A stretch of DNA of 64,000 nucleotides. Origin: Acanthosoma haemorrhoidale (Eukaryota; Arthropoda; Insecta; Hemiptera; Acanthosomatidae). The notes under the pieces are model-generated. The model saw only the letters and a program-made list of their open reading frames with translations. It made no database searches and was not told the origin of the DNA. Position numbers and translations under genes: made by a program. Numbering within the stretch: the first letter of the stretch is position 1; each line of letters opens with the position of its first letter. Shown here in pieces: positions 38,101 through 48,900 of the stretch. Location: assembly GCA_930367205.1 (NCBI GenBank), contig OV884011.1, positions 140,613,937-140,677,936 of the forward strand. Reading direction: 5' to 3'.

Positions 38101-41100
38101 GTCCAATATCTAGGTGTTACAATTCATTTTGCAACATAAAAGTGAGCATTAGGAAAGTTGACAGACTGGAAGGTTCTTTTTTTTTTTTTTTTTTTTTCAT
38201 TAGCCCCTTCAAATTCACAGACAACTTGTACAATTATAGATCCTCGGGCAAATCTACTAGGAGGTTCGGAAGGTTTTTTTGTTTTTTTTTCCCCCTAAGC
38301 TCTCTAGTTAGAATGTTATGAGGGATAAATATAAAATATTTAGGGTGATCGGATCCTTGTACTAGGAGGACCTGCTTGAAGGTGGTGTGAGAGGAGTAAG
38401 GAGTGTGGGAATCCTCGGTGGAGGTTGATTGTTACGGCACAGTGGTGAGAGTCCACTGGTGGCTAGTTCGGAAGGTAAAAGGAAGCATGCCTTTTACATA
38501 CATTTTGTAGTTACTTACGGACTAAATAAACGGGAATAAAACATTGTTTACTACACTCAGCAGTCAAAAAATTAATAAAAACATTCTTAAAATAATAAAT
38601 ATCTTCTCAATTATTTATTACTTCACTTTCTAGAGCTCTTCGTTTCTTTTCTTTTAGAAAATAAATTCCAAGAGCAGTATCAGAGAAAACATGTCATGAT
38701 TTAAGTTACTATTAAGATAAACCTTTTTCATTAATTTTTTATTTATAATTATGTGCCCTTAATTTAAGGAAATGTAGGGTATCCTATTGGGACAAACATT
38801 GAACGGTTGTTAGGACAATATCTAATACACCATCACATGACGTGGGGATTGTTATGAAATCAATTTGACCGCATTAATCCGACCCGCATGTTAAAGCTGT
38901 ATTTTAATTAGCCCTCATTACATACTGTGCAGTTTAACGTGAGTGATATTCAGCACCACCCGAGTGGAAAGGTCTTTGTTCAATGCTTCATAAATCATAA
39001 TTAAAATAATAGCCCTAGCTATTATTAAAACGTTTAAAATATACTTTTAATAATATAATAATGTTTTATAACGAGCAGTAAGTAGAAACTATTTCTGATC
39101 GCGTTTGTCATGCATATAGTCGTTTAAATTAGTATTCACATCAATATTACCAGTTAAATTGAGATTGTGAGTAGAATATTCCACATTTTTATGTTAACTG
39201 AGTTCAACTCAGGTGAAGCATAAATGAAATGTCTTTAGTAAAGGACTAAAATAATCCTTTTACTACAATAAAAACTTTCCAGCATATCCACAATCTTCTT
39301 TATTAAGATAAACGTTTTCAACAGCTCTAAGCTGTCATCTTCAGTTACTCGCAGGTCTCCTTAATCATCAGGTGACAATATACTATTTGGTGGGTGCCGG
39401 TTGTAACTGGTAATATTTTAGTGAATCGCGAAATATTGCTTAAAGAGAGCGGTAAAAAAAAAAATAATAATATAATGACAGATCAGAGGCTTATGAAATT
39501 CTCATATCATCTTTGGATATTTTAATATTGGCATAGTCACTCTTACAGGGTAGCAGCTCAATTGGTAGAGTGCGTGTCCTGAGAGAGCACGGGGAGAGAG
39601 GTTCAGGGGATTCAGGCCGGGCCCTGACAATATACACCCAAAAATACCCTATTTTTAACAATACCAAAACTATAATAATGATTAGGGCTGGAGTTTATAT
39701 GTAAAAAAAAAGTAAAATATGTACATACAATAAAATATGTATGTATGTTAACAGAAATATGTAACTAAATCTTAAATGCAATTATTGTAAATCCCGTGGT
39801 AAAAATGTTACAATAACATCATATATATATTTGTACAATATTTATAGAGTGTATATATACATATATAACTTTTTAAATAGTTTTTCCTTAAGAGTGCTTT
39901 GGGCAAGTATTTTTCTACCAGTATAAAAGAAATCCTAGAAATGAGAGTTGCTAATTCTATTAAAGGGAATATTGCCACTAACTAAAGGACTCATACTCAC
40001 TAATGAAATTGGCAACTCGGTCACTTTTCTTTAGTCGGCAAGTTTTGGCATTGCTTGCCACTGTTTATTGTATAAAATCACAACTGGAACTGAAGAGGCA
40101 GAACAATAGACATTAACAGTGTGAAATTAAGGGATTCCGTTTATTTAGAAAATTGAACAATTCTTATTATAATTATCTAAGACAGCCAAGAATCCGACCT
40201 GTTCCAATAATCCAACACTCAGTTTATCATTTCTCCCAAACTCCATCTTTCAAAGTACACAATTCTCAATCTATCCAAATAAATAAATAAACGCCACCTG
40301 ACCCAAGAACCTAATAACACGCAGTTAACCATTCTCCTAAATTCTCATATTTAAATTGAAAGTGACAAATTAATTTTAATTTTAAAAACGTATCTAGAAC
40401 TCCATCCCAAATAAATATGTAATATAAAGTAAAATAAACTTAACCTAAATTTACTTAAAACGCTATAGAAAGTATAGTAATCGATGATACAGCAAATATT
40501 TTGCTCCGAGGAAAATATGTCCCAGCATATTAACAAATGAGCTACGTAGTGAAATGAACAAGATTTATTAAAGTCTCGAATACGTTTAAAACTAACAGAC
40601 TGCAGAGAAGATGATTTCGTAAAACAACCTTCCTTGGATTATAACAGTATAATGTAGTAAAAAGCAAACCACACGAATTTCCATTAAAGCACGAAGAGGA
40701 GGAATGTGTTATAGGTGCGGGCCGCACTGTTTTACGACCAACGTTATGTTTGTTTGTTTACTTGGGTTTAATGTCTTTAAGTATTCCTACTTAGAGGGCA
40801 GTAAAGACGGGTTATGTACAGGTTAATGCCCTGCCGTAGCCAGAGCTAGACTAGCAAGGGGAAGTTTATTCCGTTCAGGGGCAGTGAAATAAAATGTAGG
40901 TCTCTGTTTATTATTCAACTCCCACTATTCGTCAAACCGTCCCATTCACCAAAGACTGTTACAGGTGATAAATACGTAAATTATCGAAAATTAAATCACA
41001 TGACATTGCATTAAGAAATGGCACCAAAATAAATTAAATTTTAAGTCAAAATATATTTACCAAAGCTAGATAGTGAGAATAATAAGCTCACAAAAATATG

Positions 41101-44100
41101 CAGTGACTATAACAGTTATAAATAACATAAAAGATTATTTCTGTAATCCTTTAGTAGCTTAACCTTCGACGGTTATCTAAAGCTCTTAATTTACCTAACT
41201 ATAATTATCTTAATGTGGCCGTCCAATCGCTTCTCTTCATTTCCAAATGCACTTTAAAAAGTGAAAATGAAAGCAGCGTCAACTTTTTGCTCTGATATCG
41301 GTTCAGGTTGATGAAAGAAATCAAAATTCAGCACTACTCATCAAATTTATTAACGATCAACTTTTGGACACATGTAGTGGACTAGTGGACATATGTAGAA
41401 CACTATGTATGTACATCAAATCTTGACAACAAGAAAAGAACTGTGAAGTTGTTGAGAAAGTATAATTTGCTGGAATATCGGTTTAGGTTGATGCTAAATA
41501 TGCTTCTTCAATATCTAACTTTATTTTCTTGTTTGTCAACACTTGATGTACATACATAGAAAGTCGAAAAGTTGAACATTAATAAATTTGATGAAAATCT
41601 AACTCTTACCTCAACTTAAGCCATCATCCACTCAGTTTTTTTATTGTAATATTATGGTCAGTCACAATTTATTTTTGTTAAAAGGGCATACTATAAGACT
41701 GAAAGGGTTTAATAGATAAAATTATGTTTTTTTGATAAAAAAATACGCAATATTTTTTTTTTTTTTTTTTAATAAGGTTCAAAGAAATTTACTTTGAGTC
41801 CAATGAGCATCTATCCGTATTGTTTATACTTTCGAGCGCCTTTGTTGATGTCGGATCTGTAGCAGTAGAGGAAATGGGAGCCACTGTTCAGTCACGGCCG
41901 AATTTCTCCCAAATATCTTTGTACTGGCCAGCTGAGAGGACCGTTCTCCGGTGGCACGTACTCGTTAATATCCTCGCTGACATTTGTTCTACCGTAGAGA
42001 TCCGTGATTTCACGCCGTATCCCTACGCGTCAGTTATGGTCTACGCAGGCAGCTGCCCTGCACGTAATGGGATCACGTAACTCGACGGCTAAAGGTCCCT
42101 GCCAATTACAGGTCTGCCAGGCGCTACTTACTCTACACCGCTAATTGCGCCGAGGTCGGGCGAACCATCCTCCACTTAACAGCTCAGTATGGCAGTTACC
42201 GCCATATTCAGGCTCGATCGGGGGATTAATTTGATGAAGAACTGCGTCCTAGGCTTCCCTCCTCTGATTAAATAGAACAGGTCTAGCATTATCCACAGGA
42301 TCTCAACATCTTACAAAGATTGTATGTATCTACTAGTTGTCCCGTCATTTTTTACATTGTGGGTCGAAGATTTTTTTTTTAAGGCAATCTCTCAGGTAGT
42401 CCCATCCAGATCGCCGTTTGACATAGTCATTCATACAAAAAAAACTGAGCCACACTAGGAATGTTAAATCCTATTAAGAATAGAAAATCGCACTTGAAAC
42501 CGGATGTTGCCATCTTGACCTTTCGTATTATCTTAAGACCCTTGCTCATATACGTTTGTGAAATCTGGGGCTTAGCCTCTAAGATCAAAACTTAAAAGGT
42601 TTAATATTTTCCAAAACGAAATGCTTAGCTCCGTGATTCATCTGAAACAAACAACTTCACCAATAATTACAAATAGAGACAGATGACTTCAAGCAAATTG
42701 GTCTTCATATTCAAGATTAAAACATCTTATTATAAAAGACAAAACTCAATGGTTGTTAAGTTCCATTGTTATTTAACAGAATTATTATTATTATTTTTTC
42801 CCAATGTTTTTCTTAATTTTTTTTTCTTAGCTCTCAAATTTTTAAGATTATGGATAAGGGAAAAATAAAGGAATTTATTTGATGTGAGCGAATCCTTTTA
42901 CTAGGAGTACCTGTTTGAAGGTGGAGTGTGGGAAGCCTCGGTAGAGGTGGAAATGTTGCGGTGCAGTGGTGAGAGTCCACTGAAGGCTGAGCCTATCCCA
43001 ATTATTTATTTTGTCGGTCAAAAATCATATTACACGGATAAATTTTTACTTTCGAGATGAAAGAGTTAGTAAGGTGAGCTGTATCACACAATTAGTGCTT
43101 TATTTGGTCGTACTTGATCAATTAATGAACCTTAATTATTTTTCAAGGGGCTGTATGTTTTTTTTAACATTATTGCAGGGCTTCAAGCAATCCAATATGG
43201 CTACATAACTGGGTGTTTGGTAAGATGTGTGAACACGATGTTACTGACAGTTTTATTGATTTTAATTAATAATAGTCCACTCAATTTTCCAACAATTACT
43301 ACATATTATTTATGAGGGCGTCGAGATGTTTAATTGAATTCTTTACTCAATACGGTAGGAAAATATTTATTTTTCGACTATCAATTAAGTAATTGATCAT
43401 TTAAGCAACCTTCGATATTTCTAATGGCACAATCTTATTTTACATATAATTAATACTGTCCTTTACATAGATTATTGCATATTATTAATCCAGGAAATTA
43501 ACATCCACAATTTGATACTATACTCGATGTGCTATAAACGTTTTAATGAAGTTTAAATTAATTTAAATTTGTAGTATCAAGTAATTAATTATTGACACTA
43601 ATTCATGTTTTATGAAACGGGAAATATTTTTCATAAGGGTGTCTGCTTTTGAAAAAACTATAGAATGAAGCTTTAGATAGCACGATATATAATCTGATAC
43701 CTTATTAAAATTTAAGTACGTAGTTAAATTTTATACAGATTTGTATTCATTACATTTTAATTAACAATCTTCCTTTAACCCTCCCAACAACAGTTGAAGA
43801 AAATTACACTAAATACCGGATGGGGTACTTTCGGATCCCTAAATTGTTTGGTGATTTTTGCTATTGCCTCGATTTAATTGATACAAACATATTCGATATT
43901 CATAAATTAATAAAATTGATGCAATATTAATGAGAACCGAATAGTTTTTCATAAAAATTAGATAAAGGACTGTTTACACAGTTTGATACGGATAATTTGT
44001 TGAATTAGGCTATGTAATAGAATGATCCATCGTAAAATCATTTGAACAATTTTACGCAATGTAATTTTGCTAGACGATGTTAATTAATTACAAAAATTTA

Positions 44101-45958
44101 TAAATAAAATCTTGCGTTGAAGTTTACGGACGAAACACCAAGTGCTTTTTGTTAAAAAAATAAATAAATTGCATGCAACAAATTTTATGATTCCCACAAC
44201 GCGACTTCATCGCAGGCAGATAAAGGAGAAATGTAATGTAATTCCATAAATATATCTCTGATAAAAACAAGGCATGGGGTCCAAGCGGAGCTTTTTCTTA
44301 GAAATTCTTCATTAGTCTAAGAGCACATTTTTGAAGTGTGATTGCTGTTCCGTTATTCAATGTTGATCCATTCACTAATAAGGATAACGGATGGAAAATA
44401 AAATATAGCACTGATTATAGATTGTTGGTTCATTTTAGTTTTATTAATTTTAACTTAACGTCTTTACTTACTTACTCTTTAGCTTAGGACAGGAAAGGCA
44501 GTTATCGTACTGTTACTGACGCTTTATTTCCTGACACATACAAAACTAAGACACAAATATAATTGTATCTTTCCCGGGAAAGCTAAAGTGAGTTCTCACC
44601 ATGACAATAATTCATGACAGCCCTAAGATAAATCCCGCTGATTAAGTCGAATAAGTCAGTCACTATGATGGACTCATTAACACGTGCATGAATAAGGCTG
44701 CTGCTATTGTTGCATACTTATGCTAATAATACAGAGGCGAGTGGAGTGGGAGAGATGTTTAGTGTGTATCTTACTTTCAATCTTAATACCACTGTACTAA
44801 GAATAAGGGTCTCATAGAAAAAATGGGTAGGGGCTATTAAAAATGACTGAACAGTGTAAAGGAAGCCCGACAGCCAGCCCAGCTTATGTGTCACGGTCAC
44901 AGCCGAACTTTGAAACGAGGCTTTTGTTAAAAACTAACAGCATTGCTCATGCCAACCAAGTAAACCACAACGATTCATTCTTCATTTCATTTCTTCAAAA
45001 CTTATTGCAATAACTGAGTAAGAAAACTACTCCACCACGCGAGCTAAAATTTGGTACCTCCTCATGTCTGTTTCTTGCCCGGGATGCTCAGCAACTAATC
45101 CCCACCTTGCTATACTATTCAGTGTGACCAACTAAACAGATATAATCTACTTAACATACTTCAAGCCATCGAACATTGTTTACATTCCACCGTCGTGCTG
45201 CTTAAACCAGCTAACTGCTTAAACGGATATAACTACTCAATATCTCGTTTACACTATGATCATTTTTTTAAAAATTGTTTTATAATAAATAGCAATTTTT
45301 TAAAAATAAATCAATATTCTTAGTTATCCAGGCCTAAAATTAATTGAATGTACTAGATGTTAGAGCATGGCGGGAATAGCAGTTTTAGCAGATCAGCTCA
45401 TCCCTTGTAAGAAACAGACGAGTACCAGGTTTGGTAATGGCATTGGTATTGGACAATGGCGGATCGAATGAGATGCATTTATTGACTGGAATAAAGCTAG
45501 GCAATAGCAATCTTGAAACGTCAAGCTGTCGATTTATGAAATTTAGGCGAAACCTTTCTCAAACCTTAGACTTACTTGCGTTTGACCTTTCTCAACAAAC
45601 GTTTCCTATGGACGTTGCACAGTGGTGGTAAAATAGATACATGAAACTTAGAGGCCACTCCTTCACAGCACTTTTATTTATAATTCTCTGCTCAAAATTT
45701 TGGAAATGCCAGAAAAAAAAAACTGTTTTAATTAGTTAATTAATTTTAAACACTGATGATCCAACTAGTAACAAAACTAATTACTGACAACAACTATTCA
45801 GTGTTACCAACTTCATTTTTTTTATATAAAAGTTAAGTTTTTCTTTACCTGTCACTATAGGAACTGCGAAGTGCTGTCGACACCTTGGACCTGAGCACAC
45901 TGGTTGCGTAGTAGTCCAGGGCCATGCTAGGCCCTTCGCCTTCCCTCATCCCATCCCC
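19868..45958 (-). CDS. SIPA1L: SIPA1L/SPAR-type Rap GTPase-activating protein (25 exons seen)
   Basis: GTPase-activating protein for Rap, of the signal-induced proliferation-associated 1-like family, acting at the cortex, junctions and synapses in animals. Twenty-five exons (45849-45958, 34399-34812, 33582-33755, 33236-33486, 32996-33144, 32081-32205, 31917-31998, 31680-31836, 30478-30581, 30238-30395, 30044-30150, 29527-29661, 28287-28533, 27578-27739, 26761-26854, 26536-26651, 25614-25742, 25047-25152, 24803-24949, 23713-23856, 22762-22924, 22469-22647, 22220-22383, 21065-21217, 19868-20069) join in phase with GT-AG introns to give 1323 codons plus TAA. Numbering from the first visible codon: family N-terminal region to about 400, RapGAP about 440-612 with the catalytic Asn at 531 (RKRHIGND), PDZ about 780-855, Ser-rich tail, coiled coil about 1258-1310. 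Vertebrate members are about 1700-1800 aa. The true start is unresolved: exon 45849-45958 has an in-frame ATG at 45949 but also a good acceptor, so earlier exons may exist. Confidence 0.95.
21313..21389 (-). CDS. candidate alternative SIPA1L exon
   Basis: After an acceptor CACTACAG, the minus strand is open with [20 protein letters not shown], which resembles the vertebrate SIPA1L segment around SLLDQALPNDVLF. It starts in phase 0. A weak donor (TG/GTTGGT) would end it in phase 2. Those are exactly the phases of exon 22220-22383, so it could replace that exon but cannot follow it without a frameshift. An alternative phase-0 donor inside 22220-22383 (CCT/GTAAAC) would allow both to be joined. 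Unproven. Confidence 0.4.
21673..21735 (-). repeat. foldback/MITE-like family, one end (inverted)
   Basis: Reads aataaatttgatgaaaatct then tttctttcatcaaccttacccgatatccc; reverse complement of the 7204 end. Lies in a SIPA1L intron. Confidence 0.7.
23070..23170 (-). repeat. tRNA-like SINE remnant, minus strand
   Basis: On the minus strand GATCCGGGTTCAATTCTCC resembles an RNA polymerase III B box (GGTTCAANNCC) and is followed by a tail resembling that after 27100. No good A box remains. Lies in a SIPA1L intron. Confidence 0.35.
23276..23326. repeat. tandem duplication of a ~24-bp unit
   Basis: The unit ttattattatatttaacttt plus tacat occurs twice head to tail in a SIPA1L intron. Confidence 0.8.
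24241..24432 (-). mobile_element. 3' end fragment of a non-LTR element, copy 1
   Basis: On the minus strand it reads cttagctctcaaatttttaa, then ctaggaggacctgtttgaag, then gcggtgcagtggtgagagtc and cactgaaggct. The same sequence occurs on the + strand at 38274-38466 and 42805-42992. The third copy follows a reverse-transcriptase C-terminal fragment, so this is inferred to be the element's 3' region. Lies in a SIPA1L intron. Confidence 0.75.
26536..29661 (-). CDS. SIPA1L: SIPA1L gene, linker and PDZ-domain exons
   Basis: Exons 29527-29661, 28287-28533, 27578-27739, 26761-26854 and 26536-26651. The first gives [13 protein letters not shown] and [12 protein letters not shown], near-identical to vertebrate members. 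The second begins [11 protein letters not shown]. The PDZ domain starts in 27578-27739 with the carboxylate-binding loop PLGQLGFHV, and continues through [11 protein letters not shown] and [18 protein letters not shown] to VTVTVIPP. The domain is split over three exons. Confidence 0.95.
27061..27160 (+). repeat. tRNA-derived SINE-like remnant
   Basis: An A-box-like tagccttgtggtcagcac is followed about 15 nt later by a B-box-like ctgggttcaattct, then a T-rich tail. Spacing and boxes fit a decayed tRNA-derived SINE. Lies in a SIPA1L intron. Confidence 0.45.
30044..33144 (-). CDS. SIPA1L: SIPA1L gene, RapGAP-domain exons
   Basis: Exons 32996-33144, 32081-32205, 31917-31998, 31680-31836, 30478-30581, 30238-30395 and 30044-30150. 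Order of motifs: [100 protein letters not shown], then [20 protein letters not shown], where the Asn of GND is the family's catalytic 'Asn thumb'. It ends [20 protein letters not shown]. All residues known to be needed for RapGAP catalysis in the family appear intact. For exon 30044-30150 the acceptor at 30151 (CATAG) rather than the nearer GCAG keeps the frame and adds the conserved TIAV residues. Confidence 0.95.
32340..32440 (+). repeat. possible SINE remnant with B-box-like sequence
   Basis: Contains gaagctccttggtttaaatc followed by ccagctg, close to a pol III B box, with a T-rich tail. The A box is unclear. In a SIPA1L intron. Confidence 0.3.
33236..45958 (-). CDS. SIPA1L: SIPA1L gene, 5' exons (N-terminal family region)
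   Basis: Exons 45849-45958, 34399-34812, 33582-33755 and 33236-33486. The first encodes [18 protein letters not shown] sequence with no homologue I recognise. The second has a His-rich start, then [10 protein letters not shown] and [11 protein letters not shown], the latter matching the family's CFAHYD motif. The third has [14 protein letters not shown] (family RRNTTTGASAA). The fourth starts [12 protein letters not shown] and ends [10 protein letters not shown], both diagnostic of SIPA1/SIPA1L proteins. Splice phases 2, 2, 2 and 1 all match their partners. Confidence 0.9.
35104..35177. repeat. (AT)n microsatellite
   Basis: About 74 bp of AT dinucleotide in the 11-kb first visible SIPA1L intron. 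Confidence 0.95.
36019..36216 (-). pseudogene. mariner-type transposase, C-terminal remnant
   Basis: Minus-strand frame of 65 codons ending at TAA (36019-36021). It starts with an [13 protein letters not shown] segment (mariner HLFPxLK motif, after the catalytic D) and ends [12 protein letters not shown], matching the C-terminus CI..NGEYFEGD of mariner transposases. The DD(34)D catalytic core upstream is absent, so it is a dead fragment. Lies in the large SIPA1L intron. Confidence 0.85.
36675..37012 (+). repeat. partial duplication with internal deletion
   Basis: An 85-bp block at 36675-36759 recurs at 36902-36986 with only two differences, and a 22-bp block at 36879-36900 recurs exactly at 36991-37012. 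The spacing between the two blocks is 119 bp in the first unit and 4 bp in the second. The larger block starts with the palindrome cccatggccatggg. Confidence 0.9.
37565..37676. mobile_element. 112-bp MITE-like inverted-repeat element
   Basis: Terminal inverted repeats of 24 bp (37565-37588 and 37653-37676) match with three differences; the outer ten bases TGTCTGCCCA are perfect. No target-site duplication is obvious. The interior is non-coding with a ctaaccgtcgctaacgactg stretch. In the large SIPA1L intron. Confidence 0.75.
38177..38466 (+). mobile_element. 3' end fragment of a non-LTR element, copy 2
   Basis: A run of 21 T at 38177-38197 is followed, from about 38274, by cccctaagctctctagttag, then ctaggaggacctgcttgaag, and ends cagtggtgagagtccactgg. 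Same orientation as copy 3 at 42805-42992, inverse to copy 1. Confidence 0.75.
39541..39630 (+). repeat. degenerate tRNA-like sequence (pseudogene or SINE head)
   Basis: The stretch gcagctcaattggtagagtg resembles a tRNA D-arm/A box and ggttcagggg a T-arm, but no acceptor-stem pairing or clean anticodon arm can be drawn. Unlikely to be functional. Confidence 0.35.
41294..41640 (+). mobile_element. foldback/MITE-like element, most complete copy or tandem pair
   Basis: One end at 41294 (gatatcggttcaggttgatg), a second such end at 41464 (atatcggtttaggttgatg), and an inverted end at 41584-41640 (aaatttgatgaaaatctaac then ctcaacttaagcc). The interior is palindromic around catatgtagaacactatgta. Non-coding. 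Looks like a nested or tandem insertion of one family. Confidence 0.65.
41753..41770. repeat. poly(T) run
   Basis: Eighteen T, next to a GC-richer block that begins at about 41810; possibly the poly(A) end of a retro-insertion read on the minus strand. Confidence 0.6.
41810..42300. other. GC-rich block of unknown origin in the large SIPA1L intron
   Basis: Markedly richer in GC and CpG than its surroundings. The + strand is open for 86 codons (41820-42080) but I recognise no domain. Base composition and sharp borders suggest an inserted element. Confidence 0.4.
42500..42992 (+). mobile_element. non-LTR retrotransposon 3' fragment (RT C-terminal piece plus 3' region, copy 3)
   Basis: At about 42513-42600 the frame reads [20 protein letters not shown], matching the Jockey-clade region after the RT catalytic core (family pattern RPxLTYAxxIWG). 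It is followed by decayed sequence and, from 42805, by the 3' region shared with 24241-24432 and 38274-38466. Confidence 0.8.
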
Positions 45959-48900
45959 CTGCAACAGGATATTTCAAAATAATTATTTAAATAATGGTAA
46001 ATATAAATATAATTCATAAGTAAATAATTATAACTGGATAAAAATATATAATCGAGTGTTACTTCGGTCTAAAAAAAAAAAAGAGCCAAAGCATATGCCT
46101 AACTAAATTTTTTGTTATTCGGACTTAAAAAACTGAGTTATAAAGACGATCTCATTGATTAGCATCCGTTACTTATGGTATTTAAACATGAACGAATATC
46201 AAAGAAATTGATGACAGCTTAAATCTTTTATATTATATATATATATTTATGATATATAATGGAAGTCAACGAGACCTGGAAGGAACTCTGCAAAGACGAT
46301 CCTATTATTCGAATGCGATTGGCAAAAGCTAAGACCGAGAGAAAAACTCAATAATGATATATATATATAATACAATACCACTGACTGAGTGATTACTACA
46401 CCTCAAGAACAAGGTCTGGGAAGCTGACATTTTGCATGGGAATTCTTGTGCTTTTAATACTTTAGGGGTGCAAAAAAAAAAAAAAAACCTAAATTTGGCC
46501 TAAGCCCTAAACTCATTCACTAGTTTATTTCAAGCGTATCAAGGCATTGAACACAGAAATTTCACATGCCGGTGTATATATGTATAATCAAAATTAAATA
46601 TATCACACTGCCTCAAAAACTGGTGACTGCAGCAGAGGTACACTAAAATAATAAAATATTGAGCTAGTACTCATATGTAAAATATAATGTTACGAATGAT
46701 AGATATGGTTACCAGCAAGTAGAGGTAAGATTGTTAGAGCGATAATACTGACCAAACGCGTTCTTCCAATTGTCTCATGCGAGAGGAAGTAGACGTTGTA
46801 ACTGGGCTAAAAAACGCCAGCTACACTGACTACCCTTAATGGGAGAATTATGTGGGTCATTGAACCTAAACAAACAATCTCGTCGCCATGGGTTATATCG
46901 AACGATAAACATGACCGGGAAACTTATTTGACGTCGCTGATTTATTTCAAAATACGGCCAGAATCTTTAGAATGCTGTACATGCAACGTGACAAATAAAA
47001 ATGCTGGGAGGTTAGATGGTATTGTTCTATTTTTAATGAACAATCGATCTTAAACTATCTCAACACACACTATTTTCAGGTCTTAGATCAATTGTAACTA
47101 ACGTAGCTTCGTTGGAAAAAAGAAAAAAAAAGTATTGAAACCAAATTAGTCCGTTTGCTTCAAAAAATAATTAAATATCCTAATTTGTAAGTGTTTAAGG
47201 CAGAATCAGTGCTTTTATCTGGCTGATCAACCAAGAAACGCTACGACCCTCATGAGTTTATATTCATAAGAACCTTGTACAATCGCTAAATATGCCAGCT
47301 GAAATTTAAGCAACATAAAGGCATACAACTACACTATAGTCAAACATACATCACAAATTGCCACAACTGGTTCTATTCGACTATAAAAACCATTGACAAT
47401 GGTTTACTCACTACAAGACCAGTGATATACGACATGCGATCGAATGTGTAGAATGTCTCCAAATTGTAGCTGACCACTTAGGAAAGGCATCCATAGAGAA
47501 CAGGGGATGATGGGGCGTAAGCAATCCATTTAAGCGTACAAAGCAATTTAATCTCTCTATTTGTCAATAATACTTTCTGAACGTTGAATTCATACATCTT
47601 ATTGGATAGTTATAAAATGCATTATCAACAATGGAGCTTTTTTTTGGACAGTATAAATATTAAATGTTGATTGATTTAAGCGCTACATCACATGCCACTA
47701 CACTCTAACAATAAAAAAAATCAAACACACCACTTAAGAAAATAAGGGTAGAAATAATTATTTAATATTAGTGAGACATTGTTTATGACAGCCTAATAAA
47801 GTAATTCGACAAATTGGTTGCGGACGGAGTCAATCGATGTGTTTTAATGGTCCCAAGTCCACTATCTATGAAAATATAACAAACATATAAATGCCCGAAT
47901 CTATAATCGATAGCTACCTTGACAGGCTCGCTTTGCATAACAATACCGTTGTCATATTCTCTCTCAGAACAGTGTCATACATTTTACTCTTTTATCAGAA
48001 TTTTCATCCTTTACTAAGATTTATGTCACATTTTCAATATTTTGTGATACATATCTGATTATTGTTGAACATAACTGCAATAGTAATTTATTCTATTCGA
48101 ACAACTATTCCACTGTTACAACTCCAAAAACCTCGGAGTTACTGTGAGATGAAATCGCCACTAACTATGAAATATTGCTGGCAATGCAGTGATGCAGCGA
48201 AAGAGTGACAGACGTACGGACTATAAATAAACCGGCGAGAGTACATAAGGATCCCGCCAGCTGTGGAGGCTGGCCTGGCCATGGAGGAATGTGCACATGT
48301 CCTCAGGGTTTTTGTGGCTCTGGAGGGCCTACCCACGCGCGCCCCAACAGGACTTTACTGTGGGGATCTACCGCAGTACGTTATATAAATCGAATAAAAT
48401 TCATCTTGTAGTTATCTTCATAAAAAAGAAATAAGGAATAATCCGTTCTAGTGGACCAAAAGAACGTCACATACAACGTAACCAGTGAACTGGGATCTGA
48501 TTGTCCTGTGGAATAATACTCTGGAAGTGACTGAAAGCTTCTCAAGGATATGTTAACAAGTTTTTTGAACAGTCTCCTGTCGAAGCGCCTTTATACAACC
48601 GACAACCCGAGGAAGCATTAACTATAGTCAGCTTGACACAAATGAATAGAAAAAAAATAAAACATTTTTACTTTGAATAACGTTATAATGAAAAATCTTT
48701 ATTAACAAGGGTGTTTCTACCAACATATCTATAAGCATTAGAAACCTTTTTAATCCAACATTTTTTATAATATAAATTATCTAAATTCTAGAACATATTA
48801 GAAATTTATTGTTTTCTGGTTTGGTAAATAGCTAAATTCGTTTAGTCAAAATGAAATGTTTGTTATTACAGTTTTTTTAAATAGTACAGTTAAAACGTTC

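Noticed and set aside
39541..39630. tRNA gene
   Set aside because: Only an A-box-like stretch is convincing; stems do not pair and the anticodon arm is unclear.
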